Assembly: GCF_938010525.1 (NCBI RefSeq)
Contig: NZ_CALLVK010000021.1
Coordinates: forward strand, 252,823-316,822
Origin: Abiotrophia sp938010525
GTDB taxonomy: Bacteria; Bacillota; Bacilli; Lactobacillales; Aerococcaceae
Length of the DNA: 64,000 nucleotides
Reading direction: 5' to 3'
Shown here: positions 51,990-60,324 of the stretch, one piece after another
How the letters are laid out: each line of letters starts with the position of its first letter
Numbering within the stretch: position 1 is the first letter of the stretch
Program-made: the position numbers and the translations under genes
The notes under the pieces: model-generated
Told to the model about the DNA's origin: nothing
What the model saw: the letters and a program-made list of their open reading frames with translations, nothing else
The model's database searches: none

Positions 51990-52027
51990 TCCCCCGGACT
52001 CCTGATGGAATTCGGGGGATTCTTTTT
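51990..52027 (+). terminator. Terminator of the BcrA-like ABC operon
   Basis: AATCCCCCG and CGGGGGATT pair around a loop, then CTTTTTG. Confidence 0.85.
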
Positions 52028-52117
52028 GTCTAAAATGCAATATTCTCAATAATAAAATGAGTCCCTATCTTATTTTGACGGCATTTACAGGAGCAACTAT
52101 CACTTTCTTGTTGCGTC

Positions 52118-52164
52118 AGGATTTTAGGGCGAGTTGTGGTTAACCAGAACTCACCCTAAAATCT
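52118..52164. repeat. Long imperfect palindrome, copy 2 of the dispersed intergenic element
   Basis: Two ~24-bp arms (GATTTTAGGGCGAGTTGTGG and a near-complement) with three mismatches. The core 52131-52152 matches the palindrome at 19701-19724 with one mismatch. No coding sequence. Confidence 0.65.
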
Positions 52165-52187
52165 TGCTTTTCAATTTAATATAAAAC

Positions 52188-52217
52188 ACCCGCTCTAGCG
52201 TCAAGTCTAGAGCGGGT
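52188..52217 (-). terminator. Terminator of the sigma-54-like gene
   Basis: 11-bp perfect stem ACCCGCTCTAG with complement, eight-base loop, then GTTTTA on the minus strand. Confidence 0.85.
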
Positions 52218-52223
52218 TGTTTA

Positions 52224-53528
52224 TTAATGGCCCAGTGCTTGGCGGTAGTTACGCACCATGAAAGGACTAATCATAATCTTACGTTCTTCTAAGCGTTCCA
52301 CCAGCTCCTCATCACTTAAGTCAGCTGGCGCATCATGTAGAATCTCATGAATGATTTGCTTAATCTTCTCAGCAGAGAAGCCATCTCGGTCCTCCCGTGT
52401 CGCTACTGTGATAAAGTCCGTCATTGGCAGGACATATTGGCCGAAGCCCATGTTCTTGTTAGACACCAAGAGGTTGACGACTGGTTCAGGCAAGCCCGTA
52501 ATCTCTGCCACCTGCTTGAGCAAGAGTGGCACCTTAGAATCTGAGATTTGGCTAAAGTAATCGTACTGAACCGCTGCAATGGCTTGCGCGACTTTCAGAA
52601 TCAATTGCTCCCGTACCCGCAAGTTACGTGCCAGTCGATCATACATAAGCTTCTGCGGCTTGGAGAAGGCTAGGACCTCAGGATCTTGGGTCGCTAACAT
52701 CTCTTGATAGTAGGGCTCATTGAAGATTATTTTTGGATAGTAGTGGGCATTATAGCGTACCTTCATGCCTTCCTGGTCTTGAAGAACGGTCACGTCATCT
52801 AGGAGACCTTCCTCTTCTTCCACTTGGAAGAGGTCGGATGGACTGGTCCGCAAGGTTTGATAGTAGCTGACGCAGGCCAGGACATCTGCTAGAGGCAGGC
52901 CAGTAGCGGTCACGATGGCTTGATAATCTTCTGCCTTGAGTTGGTCAAAATATTCTTCTAAGAGGTAGTAAGCCACATTAGGAGCATGAGCATCCTGCTC
53001 GGTCTGCAACATCAAGCATTCGCGCAAGTCATAGGCCCCAATCCCGGCAGGTTCCAATTGTTGGAAGAGGGTAATGGCATCTAAGGCAATAATGGGTTCG
53101 ATGCCTAACTGTTTGGCCACTTCCTGGTAGCTGTACGGCAGATAACCTTGAGGATTTAATAAATCAATCAAGCGCACCATGGCGTCCCGAATGATGGTAT
53201 GACGGTACATCATAATCTGTTCGAAGAGAAACATAGGCAGATTACGCGGCGCTTCCGGCATCTGCGGATCAACCCCAATAATGGCACTGTGTTCTTGTAG
53301 GGTAACCGATGCTTGCTGGGGCTTGGTCTTAGGATAGTCTAGTTCAATGAAGGGATTCTCTAGAATTTCATCTTCTAGGAAATAAGTAAGTTGGGCCGCA
53401 CTCAAGCCGAGCATCTGCCACAATTGACTATCCCCTTCAATGGTTTCAATAGGAATACTTTCAAATTCGCTTTGCCCATTAGCTTGAATGACGGTCACCA
53501 CGTGTTGTTGCTTGTTTAAGTCTGACAT
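52224..53528 (-). CDS. rpoN: Sigma-54 (RpoN)-like protein with degenerate DNA-binding box
   Basis: 434 residues. The region-I-like LSAAQLTYFLEDEILENPFIEL and core-binding LEPAGIGAYDLRECLMLQ identify the family (GIGAYDLREC matches the GVGARDLREC core). The C-terminal RpoN box, normally ARRTVAKYR, reads SPFMVRNYR, keeping only the last residues, and the protein stops ten residues later. The Gln-rich N-terminus is reduced. No PTS operon or enhancer-binding activator lies in the window. It may recognise altered promoters or be losing function. Start ATG 53528 with AGGAGG. Confidence 0.8.
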   Translation of the reverse strand: MSDLNKQQHVVTVIQANGQSEFESIPIETIEGDSQLWQMLGLSAAQLTYFLEDEILENPFIELDYPKTKPQQASVTLQEHSAIIGVDPQMPEAPRNLPMFLFEQIMMYRHTIIRDAMVRLIDLLNPQGYLPYSYQEVAKQLGIEPIIALDAITLFQQLEPAGIGAYDLRECLMLQTEQDAHAPNVAYYLLEEYFDQLKAEDYQAIVTATGLPLADVLACVSYYQTLRTSPSDLFQVEEEEGLLDDVTVLQDQEGMKVRYNAHYYPKIIFNEPYYQEMLATQDPEVLAFSKPQKLMYDRLARNLRVREQLILKVAQAIAAVQYDYFSQISDSKVPLLLKQVAEITGLPEPVVNLLVSNKNMGFGQYVLPMTDFITVATREDRDGFSAEKIKQIIHEILHDAPADLSDEELVERLEERKIMISPFMVRNYRQALGH

Positions 53529-53625
53529 GTTGACCCCTCCTGCTATGTATACGTTTTCTTAATTCTATTATAGCGTAAGATGCCCCTTGCGTCTATGCTA
53601 AAGCAAGGTTTTTTTGAAAATCAAA

Positions 53626-53655
53626 AGCAGCAAGCCCCTGAGGACTGCTGCTTAC
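53626..53655 (-). terminator. Terminator of ybaK
   Basis: Minus-strand GCAGCAGTCC and GGGCTTGCTGC arms followed by TTTTG. Confidence 0.65.
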
Positions 53656-53661
53656 CATATC

Positions 53662-54135
53662 TTATTCAATTAAATCATCCGCGCTCAGAGCTAGGACTGA
53701 AGCCAGATCCCGAACATCTAGCTCTAACTGCAGGCCAATCTTGCCGGCCGAAACCATGATAGAAGGATAATCCCAAGCACTAGCATGAACATGGGTCGGG
53801 AAGGTCTTCTTCATGCCTAGCGGCGAACAACCGCCGTGAACATAACCCGTTAGGGGCAAGAGGTCGCGTTCCTTAATCATGGCGATGTGCTTTTCCCCCA
53901 CGGCACGCGCGGCCTTCTTCAAATCCAAGCTAGCCACCACGGGAATGACAAAGACATAATGGCCACCCGATTTACCTACCGTCACCAGAGTTTTGAAGAC
54001 TTGGTCAGGATTCTGGCCCAAGGTTTCTGCTACTTCCAAGCCTGATAAGGCGCCCGTCTTACTGTAGTCTCGTACTTGATAGGTCACCTTATCTTGGTCT
54101 AGTAGTCGCATGGCATTGGTTTTATGTATTTTCAT
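53662..54135 (-). CDS. ybaK: YbaK/EbsC family Cys-tRNA(Pro) deacylase
   Basis: Clears Cys mischarged on tRNA-Pro. 157 residues: KIHKTNAMRLLDQDKVTYQV, catalytic-Lys region VFKTLVTVGKSGGHYVFVIPV, and GYVHGGCSPLGMKKTFPTHV. It would complement the ProS here, which lacks an editing insertion. Starts 33 bp after murA. Confidence 0.93.
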   Translation of the reverse strand: MKIHKTNAMRLLDQDKVTYQVRDYSKTGALSGLEVAETLGQNPDQVFKTLVTVGKSGGHYVFVIPVVASLDLKKAARAVGEKHIAMIKERDLLPLTGYVHGGCSPLGMKKTFPTHVHASAWDYPSIMVSAGKIGLQLELDVRDLASVLALSADDLIE

Positions 54136-54168
54136 GGCTATCAGCCTCCACTAAACAGCAAAAGGCCC

Positions 54169-55446
54169 TTAGGCCTCTTGCATCTCGCTTACTTCAATCA
54201 TTTCAATATCGGCACCCAAATCGCGCAATTTGCCTACGATATTAGAGTAGCCACGTAAGATATGGTCGACACCAGTAATCTCGGTTACGCCATCCGCCAC
54301 CAAGCCTGCAATGACTAGGCAGGCCCCTGCCCGTAGGTCACTGGCCTTAACTTGCGCCCCGCTTAGATGAGCTGGCCCATTGACCCGAATCATAGCCCCT
54401 TCGACCTTGATATCGGCCCCCATGCGGTTGAGTTCCGGAATATGCTTGACACGGGCTGGATAGATGGTGTCGATGATGGTCCCGTTACCTGCCGCAATCG
54501 CCAAGAGTGGCGTCAGCGGTTGTTGCAAGTCAGTGGCAAAACCTGGATAAGGCTGGGTCTTGACGCTGACCATGCGGAGGTTTGGACTTGGATGAACGTA
54601 GATGGAATCTTCACCAATCTCCAATTGAGCGCCCATTTCTTCAATCTTAGCAATGAAACCTTCGATGTGTTCGAAAATAACGTTGTTGACGCGGACCCCT
54701 TGGCCTGCTGCCACGGCAGCCGTAATATAGGTCCCTGCTTCAATTCGGTCCGGAATGATGGTGTGGGTACAACCATGCAGATGCTCTACGCCCTCAACCC
54801 GGATGACGCTAGTCCCAGCACCGCGAATCTTAGCCCCCATCTTGTTGAGGAGGTTAACGACATCAATAATTTCCGGTTCGCGAGCGGCGTTCTCAATAAT
54901 GGTCTTGCCCTTGGCCTTAACGGCCGCCAGGATACAGTTGATGGTTGCCCCAACACTGACCACGTCCATGTAGATACGTGCCCCAACAAGGCCTTCTTGG
55001 TCGGTCGTCAGAGTCACTACACCGAAGTCGTCTTCTACCTTAGCCCCTAAGGAACGGAATGCCTTGAGGTGTTGGTCGATAGGGCGAGGGCCTAAGAAGC
55101 AGCCCCCAGGCAAGCCAATGACCCCTTCACCAAAGCGCGACAAAGTCGCCCCCATAAAGTAATAAGAGGCACGTAGGCTCTGAATTTTCCCACTTGGCAT
55201 TGGAATGGATTTAATATCACTTGGATCAATGGTTAAGACATTATCCTTGAAAGAGGCCTTAACATTGAAATCCTCCAAAATATCGATTAAAGAATAGACG
55301 TCAGCAATATCTGGCACGCCTTCTAGAACAACTTCTGAATCAGCCAAAATAGCAGCTGGAATTAAGGCAACTGTAGAGTTCTTGGCCCCGTTAATGGTAA
55401 TTTCACCTGTGAGGGGCTTGCCTCCGCGGATGACTAGTTTCTTCAT
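54169..55446 (-). CDS. murA: UDP-N-acetylglucosamine 1-carboxyvinyltransferase
   Basis: First committed step of peptidoglycan synthesis. 425 residues: MKKLVIRGGKPLTGEITING, ASYYFMGATLSRFGEGVIGL, catalytic Cys in LPGGCFLGPRPIDQHL (fosfomycin-sensitive type), FATDLQQPLTPLLAIAAGNG. ATG 55446 preceded by AGGGAG; the longer frame to 55494 lacks a site. Confidence 0.96.
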   Translation of the reverse strand: MKKLVIRGGKPLTGEITINGAKNSTVALIPAAILADSEVVLEGVPDIADVYSLIDILEDFNVKASFKDNVLTIDPSDIKSIPMPSGKIQSLRASYYFMGATLSRFGEGVIGLPGGCFLGPRPIDQHLKAFRSLGAKVEDDFGVVTLTTDQEGLVGARIYMDVVSVGATINCILAAVKAKGKTIIENAAREPEIIDVVNLLNKMGAKIRGAGTSVIRVEGVEHLHGCTHTIIPDRIEAGTYITAAVAAGQGVRVNNVIFEHIEGFIAKIEEMGAQLEIGEDSIYVHPSPNLRMVSVKTQPYPGFATDLQQPLTPLLAIAAGNGTIIDTIYPARVKHIPELNRMGADIKVEGAMIRVNGPAHLSGAQVKASDLRAGACLVIAGLVADGVTEITGVDHILRGYSNIVGKLRDLGADIEMIEVSEMQEA

Positions 55447-55576
55447 TATATATAACTCCCTAATTTCAATCTTCGATGATTCTTTGCGTATCACTTATAG
55501 TGTACCATAAGTCGCCCCAAATATACATAGCAAATGATTATTTGACCCTTTTGTTGCAGGGTAACAAAAGGCATTT

Positions 55577-55614
55577 CAAAAGGCCCCATCACTCGAAAAT
55601 GACGGGACCTTGAG
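55577..55614 (-). terminator. Terminator of the small membrane protein gene
   Basis: Minus-strand AAGGTCCCGTCAT and TGATGGGGCCTT arms, then TTG. Confidence 0.7.
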
Positions 55615-55625
55615 ACAGCAAACTA

Positions 55626-55973
55626 TTATTGGCGTCCGTAAACAAAATAGAGATAAATGAAACCAATCAAGCCAATTGGCACCGCCAAGAACCAGATAAT
55701 GATAAAGCGGAAGACCTTCCAGGCTAGCATTAAGAACCCACCGATCAAGAAGACATTGTCACCCACAATGAAGTTGATTAGACTCTCATAGACAAACATG
55801 GCAAAGGGATAAAGCAAGGCACAAGGCAGGAAAATCAGCAGTTTAGTATCGAATCTTCCAACTTGGCTGACGGATGTAAAGACGAAGAAGGCGTAAAAAG
55901 CAAAACCAAATAAATAATGGCGGATTAACCAGTCACGGTTGAGGGATTGAAACATATTCTTCAGTCTATCCAT
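55626..55973 (-). CDS. Small membrane protein of unknown function
   Basis: 115 residues with three to four hydrophobic segments (YLFGFAFYAFFVFTSV, LLIFLPCALLYPFAMFVYES, FLIGGFLMLAWKVFRFIIIW, PIGLIGFIYLYFVYG). Good ribosome site (GAGAGGTGAT). I do not recognise the family; separate terminators isolate it. Confidence 0.75.
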   Translation of the reverse strand: MDRLKNMFQSLNRDWLIRHYLFGFAFYAFFVFTSVSQVGRFDTKLLIFLPCALLYPFAMFVYESLINFIVGDNVFLIGGFLMLAWKVFRFIIIWFLAVPIGLIGFIYLYFVYGRQ

Positions 55974-56070
55974 AGGGGATCACCTCTCTAATTTAATGAT
56001 GCTTCCTATTATAGTTCACTTGCCGGCTCATGTCCAAAATGCACTGAAACTCACAAAATAAGTCGTAAAG

Positions 56071-56102
56071 AGACGGGCGCCTGCTAAGAGGTCGCCCGTC
56101 TG
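56071..56102 (-). terminator. Terminator of the AraC/GyrI gene
   Basis: Minus-strand AGACGGGCG and CGCCCGTCT arms followed by CTTT. Confidence 0.7.
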
Positions 56103-56119
56103 CTTCAATCTGTCCTAGT

Positions 56120-56965
56120 TTAATCGACTTTGACAATCGGTACCCAGAGTTCCATACGGTAGTCTGGTGCCCCCATATTGCCTTCACGATAGACTTCGAA
56201 GTCAGGTGCACCCGAATGTTGGAAACCTTGCTCAGGGAAGAAGACTTCCATGAGGTAGCGCCAACCTGCGTGGATACAGTCTGGCACTGGCCCATTCAAT
56301 TCAACCACCGCATATTCAGCAGCTGCCACCTCCAAGATATCGAGCCCCATAGCCTCAGCCTTAGCCCGGTCAGTTACCTCATAGCCAGCCATATAGTTGA
56401 GCCGCTCTGGCGTGTCAATGTCGTGGCAGGCACCCAGGCTTTGTCCACTTCCTAAGCTAGCCAAGTCCTCATGGGAGAATTTTCTGTAGAGGTCTTGCCA
56501 GACCTGAGGGCACTGGCTACTAGGGATTTGGTTGGCATTGAGCCCTGCCACAGTCAAGGCAGGTTTTTTTTGGATATTGATTTTCATACTATCTCCTCCT
56601 TGCAGGGTCAGTCGCAACTGTAATCGCCCGACTAGGCGCAAAGGCGCCCCCTGTCTAATTTGTGTCGGAGTCGCACCATGAAATTTCTTGAAAGCTGCCC
56701 CGAAGGCGTCGGCTGATTCATAGCCATACTGGATGGCAATGTCGATGATTCGGGCCTCAGACTGGCGCAGGGCCAGCGCTGCCTCTGTCAAGCGACGTTC
56801 CCGCAAATACTCTGACAGTGGCATCCCCGTCAGCATGGAGAAGAGCCGGCTAAACATGGCGTAAGGATAGCCCGACAGTCGCGCCACCCGCAATTCATCT
56901 AGCTCCCCATCCAGGGTAGAATCCAGATAGTCCAGCGTCCGGTTAAAAGCTTCCATCATATTCAT
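56120..56965 (-). CDS. AraC-family regulator with GyrI-like effector-binding domain
   Basis: 281 residues. N-terminal double helix-turn-helix (ELDELRVARLSGYPYAMFSRLFSMLTG and IIDIAIQYGYESADAFGAAFKKFHG), then a C-terminal GyrI-like domain (KINIQKKPALTVAGL to ELWVPIVKV) as in Rob and BmrR, which bind hydrophobic or drug-like ligands. Divergent from the tetR-ABC operon; it could influence efflux genes, but no operator was identified. Confidence 0.92.
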   Translation of the reverse strand: MNMMEAFNRTLDYLDSTLDGELDELRVARLSGYPYAMFSRLFSMLTGMPLSEYLRERRLTEAALALRQSEARIIDIAIQYGYESADAFGAAFKKFHGATPTQIRQGAPLRLVGRLQLRLTLQGGDSMKINIQKKPALTVAGLNANQIPSSQCPQVWQDLYRKFSHEDLASLGSGQSLGACHDIDTPERLNYMAGYEVTDRAKAEAMGLDILEVAAAEYAVVELNGPVPDCIHAGWRYLMEVFFPEQGFQHSGAPDFEVYREGNMGAPDYRMELWVPIVKVD

Positions 56966-57170
56966 GTGTATGACCTCCTGACAAGTTGAGTATAGCTGAA
57001 AAGAAGGGTGGGAGCCCTAGAATTGGGGTGCGAGAAATCTAGGGCGTCTACCTCACCAAGTACGATGCTCACAAGCTGACTTTTTCACCTTTATTATAGC
57101 ATAGCCTCTCTTAAGGAAACATCATCCCCTTCATTTTGTTACCATCTCACCACGTAATTTTGCCTGCCTT

Positions 57171-57209
57171 GCACCCTATCTACTAGTAGAACTAGTAGAT
57201 AGGGTGCAC
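57171..57209. promoter_or_regulatory. Perfect hyphenated palindrome, candidate TetR operator
   Basis: Arms TGCACCCTATCTACTAGT (57171-57188) and its complement (57192-57209) with a three-base centre, 38 bp upstream of the tetR -10. Confidence 0.65.
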
Positions 57210-57246
57210 AAGTTTCTGACCCCTTCTCAAAAACGGTCAATGGGTC

Positions 57247-57252
57247 TATAAT
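57247..57252 (+). promoter_or_regulatory. -10 of the tetR-ABC operon
   Basis: TATAAT preceded by no clear -35, 37 bp before the start codon. Confidence 0.5.
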
Positions 57253-57288
57253 GAGGATAACTTCTTAATGAAAGGAGCCAAGAAAGCA

Positions 57289-57897
57289 ATGAATCCTAAA
57301 TTTTATGTCCTGCCCCAAGCCAAGCAGGAAGCCATTATCCAAGCCGGCTACCGGGTCTTCGGCCAGCACTCCTATAAGAAGGCACCTATGAGTGCTATCG
57401 CGGACGCGGCGGGGATTTCCAAGCCCTTGCTTTTCCATTATTTCCATAATAAGAAGGAACTTTACTTCTTCCTCTTCGACCTCTTAGTCCAGCAGACCGA
57501 TGATTTCCTAAAAGAAGGCGGCTGCTACGAGACCCTGGATTTCTTCGAGCTCTTCAAGAGCGTGACCCAGACTAAGGTGCAACTAGCCCGGCTCAATCCC
57601 GATTGGCTGGCCTTTAGCCTTAAGACCTACTACGAGCAGGATCCCGAGATTATGCCAGAATTGGCCCAACGCATGAAACAAGTCAAGGCGAAACAGGTCC
57701 AGCTCATGGACAAGCTAGATATGAGCTGCTTTCGGCCCGATATCGACTTTCAGCTCATGTATAAGGATATGACCTGGGCCGCCCAGGGTTATCTCTGGGA
57801 GCATGTCCAGCGAGGGTCCGTTGATCCCGAAACCATCGAGGCGGAATTCAACCAACTGATTGACTTCTGGAAGTCTCTCTATCTTAGAAAGGAGTGA
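57289..57897 (+). CDS. TetR/AcrR family regulator
   Basis: 202 residues: AIIQAGYRVFGQHSYKKAPMSAIADAAGISKPLLFHYFHNKKELYFFLFD is the DNA-binding domain (helix-turn-helix in SAIADAAGISKPLLFHYF), with a C-terminal ligand domain. ATG 57289 follows AAAGGAG at eleven bases; the ATG at 57268 has no site. First gene of the operon with the ABC exporter, whose expression it probably represses. Confidence 0.92.
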   Translation: MNPKFYVLPQAKQEAIIQAGYRVFGQHSYKKAPMSAIADAAGISKPLLFHYFHNKKELYFFLFDLLVQQTDDFLKEGGCYETLDFFELFKSVTQTKVQLARLNPDWLAFSLKTYYEQDPEIMPELAQRMKQVKAKQVQLMDKLDMSCFRPDIDFQLMYKDMTWAAQGYLWEHVQRGSVDPETIEAEFNQLIDFWKSLYLRKE

Positions 57898-57901
57898 TTC
57901 T

Positions 57902-58789
57902 ATGTACGCTATTCAAACGCAACAACTGACCAAATCCTACGGCAAGCTCCGGGGCATCGAGAATCTTAACTTGACCGTTCAGCAGGGCGAGCTCTTTGGC
58001 TTTATCGGGCCTAACGGGGCCGGCAAATCCACTACCATCCGCACCCTGCTGGGGCTGATTAAGCCTACCAGTGGTAGCGCCCAGGTCCTAGGCTTAGAAG
58101 TCGGCCGTCAACAAGGGCAAATCCTACGCCGGGTGGGCTATTTGCCATCCGAAACTCAATTCTATGCCGGTATGACCGCCCGTGACCTGCTCAAATTATC
58201 TGCTAATCTGAGAGGCCTGGACTGCCAGGCCGAATGCCGTCGCCTCAGCGATCGCTTGCAGCTGGACCTGGGGATTGCGGCAGACCAGCTATCTCTGGGT
58301 AACCGTAAGAAGGTAGGCATTGTGGCAGCCCTCCAGCACCAACCTGACCTCTTGATTCTGGACGAGCCTACCAGTGGTTTGGACCCCCTCATCCAAGAAG
58401 AATTCTTCGCCCTCCTAGAGGAACGCCGCCAAGCCGGTGGGACTGTCTTCCTATCTAGCCATGTCCTGTCCGAAGTCCAAAACCACTGCGACCGAGCGGC
58501 CATTATCCGCCAAGGGCAAATCGTGGCCACCGAAGATGTCGCCCGCCTCATGCAACACCAAGCCAAACGCGTCAGCCTGACCGGCCAAGTACCTGGCCTA
58601 GCAGACCTAGCAGGCGTCTCCAACTGGCAAGCCAAGGGCAAAGACCAATCCAGCTTCCTCTATCAAGGAGACCTCAATGCCTTACTAGCCTGTTTGGCAG
58701 GCGGCCAAGTTCGCGATTTCAGTCTGGCCGAGCCAAGCCTGGAAGAAATCTTCCGCCACTACTACCAAGAAGGAGGCGATTTGTCATGA
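57902..58789 (+). CDS. ABC transporter ATPase (drug/bacteriocin export type)
   Basis: 295 residues from ATG 57902 (AAAGGAG at seven bases): Walker A IGPNGAGKSTTIRTLLG, signature LSLGNRKKVGIVAALQHQP, Walker B LLILDEPTSGLDPLI and H-loop FLSSHVLSEVQ. It starts 4 bp after tetR and overlaps the permease start (ATGA). GC-richer than most of the window. Confidence 0.92.
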   Translation: MYAIQTQQLTKSYGKLRGIENLNLTVQQGELFGFIGPNGAGKSTTIRTLLGLIKPTSGSAQVLGLEVGRQQGQILRRVGYLPSETQFYAGMTARDLLKLSANLRGLDCQAECRRLSDRLQLDLGIAADQLSLGNRKKVGIVAALQHQPDLLILDEPTSGLDPLIQEEFFALLEERRQAGGTVFLSSHVLSEVQNHCDRAAIIRQGQIVATEDVARLMQHQAKRVSLTGQVPGLADLAGVSNWQAKGKDQSSFLYQGDLNALLACLAGGQVRDFSLAEPSLEEIFRHYYQEGGDLS

Positions 58790-59580
58790 TTCTATTCCGC
58801 CACGAATTACGCCAAGGTTGGCGCAGCCTAATCCTATGGACGGCGGCCATCGCAGGTTTTATGGGTCTGATTTCCCTGCTTTTCCCTCAAGTTAAGGACC
58901 AGATGGCTAGTATCAACGGCCTGATTAGCACCATGGGCGCCTTCTCCGACGCCTTCGGCCTGGGCAAGCTCAACATGGGAACCTTCATCGGCTTCTATAC
59001 CGTTGAATGTCAGAGCGTCCTGGGCCTTGGTGGCGCCCTCTATGCCGCCATTCTGGCCAGCAATTCCCTAGCCAAAGAAGAGCAAGCCGGCACCGCCGAA
59101 TTCCTGTTGACCCATCCCCTGAGTCGGGCTTCGATTGTCACCAGCAAAGCCTTGGCCCTGGTCAGCCAGCTTCTGATACTCAACGCGGTGACCCTAGCAG
59201 TTGTTCTGTTAAGTCTGACCCTGATGGGTGAGTCCGCGCCTATGGGCCAACTCCTACTCTTGCACTTGGCCTATCTAATCTTACACCTCGAATTCATCGC
59301 CCTCTGCCTGAGCCTGTCGGCCTTGTCCGGCAAACGTCGCGGCACTGGCCTAGGCGCCGGCATCGGTCTGGTACTGGGCTTCTACCTAGCCAACCTAGTC
59401 GCCAATATTGCCCCTGGCCTGGGCGCCCTCAAATGGCTCACGCCCTTCGCTTACGTGGACGGCGCCGAAATCATCCCTAATGGCAGCCTAAACCTAGGCT
59501 ATGTCGGAGTCGGGCTAGTCTTGTCAGCCTGCTCGCTGGGCCTGGCTTATTGGTGGTTTGGGCGGAAGGATGTAGGGTAA
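58786..59580 (+). CDS. ABC-2 type permease
   Basis: 264 residues, about six membrane helices, beginning MILFRHELRQGWRSLILWTA and ending in a Gly-rich helix and WWFGRKDVG. AEFLLTHPLSRASIVTSKAL is typical of the family. Partner of the preceding ATPase; substrate unknown. Confidence 0.9.
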   Translation: MILFRHELRQGWRSLILWTAAIAGFMGLISLLFPQVKDQMASINGLISTMGAFSDAFGLGKLNMGTFIGFYTVECQSVLGLGGALYAAILASNSLAKEEQAGTAEFLLTHPLSRASIVTSKALALVSQLLILNAVTLAVVLLSLTLMGESAPMGQLLLLHLAYLILHLEFIALCLSLSALSGKRRGTGLGAGIGLVLGFYLANLVANIAPGLGALKWLTPFAYVDGAEIIPNGSLNLGYVGVGLVLSACSLGLAYWWFGRKDVG

Positions 59581-59592
59581 GAGTGTAAATAT

Positions 59593-59630
59593 AAAAAGCC
59601 ATCAAGATTATTAACTTGATGGCTTTTTTG
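59593..59630 (+). terminator. Terminator of the tetR-ABC operon
   Basis: AAAAAGCCATCAAG-N-CTTGATGGCTTTTTT perfect stem with T run. Confidence 0.9.
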
Positions 59631-59639
59631 TCTCTGTCA

Positions 59640-60324
59640 TTAAGGCTGTGGGACTTACCTAAAAATTAGATTGTTTTTATGAACTATGGTCGCTATCGGT
59701 TCGGAGTTCGCAAATTTTGTAGAAAAATAAGTAAGGAAAAGGGAAATCCCTTGCCGTTACCACTATCATTCACTAACTTAGCGGTAAGTCAAACGGTAAG
59801 ACATTCCCTATTTTTAAGCATAAAAAAAACACCCCACACAGAGTGTAGGGCGTTCCATAAGCATTGATATAATCGTATTGATTAACTTTTTGAGAATTGG
59901 CTAGCTTTACAAGCTTTCTTAAGACCTGGTTGGGGCATCACTTATTTCATACAATTTAAAAATGCTTTAAAATCAACGTTTTATCGATTTTTTAAAGATA
60001 AAATCTCAGCTAATTTCAATCAACTTCATCAAAATAAAGTAAATTTCCATTCAGAATAAGCTAAAATCGAACAAGAATATCAAAAGATTTACCTTATTTG
60101 GTTTTTATAGAAGTCAAGCGGACATTCACTACTCGTTAGTTATGACGAAAAATATTGATTTAAAGTGATTTTTAAAATTTAGAATTTCAATGTGTTACTG
60201 TAAAAATAACCCTAATGACTACATTTTATGTGAAATAAATTTAGAAGTTAGTATATACATAATCTCTTTTATCAATTTTAGAAAATGAATACTTTGATAA
60301 CCTGTTCAAATTTTATAGAGAAAT
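59640..60324. other. Long intergenic stretch at the edge of the AT-rich segment
   Basis: No convincing gene on either strand. A minus-strand hairpin with T run lies at 59826-59852 (CCCTACAC/GTGTGGGG, then TTTTTTTT), probably a terminator for minus-strand transcription. CGGTAAG occurs twice close together near 59782-59799. From about 59,940 onward the sequence becomes very AT-rich, marking the left boundary of the block that holds the nuclease-like gene. Confidence 0.6.

Noticed and set aside
54367..55050. 227-codon plus-strand ORF inside murA
   Set aside because: Antisense shadow of a strongly conserved gene, no ribosome site.
59679..59867. 62-codon plus-strand ORF after the tetR-ABC operon
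   Set aside because: No ribosome site, runs through a hairpin, and composition does not look coding.
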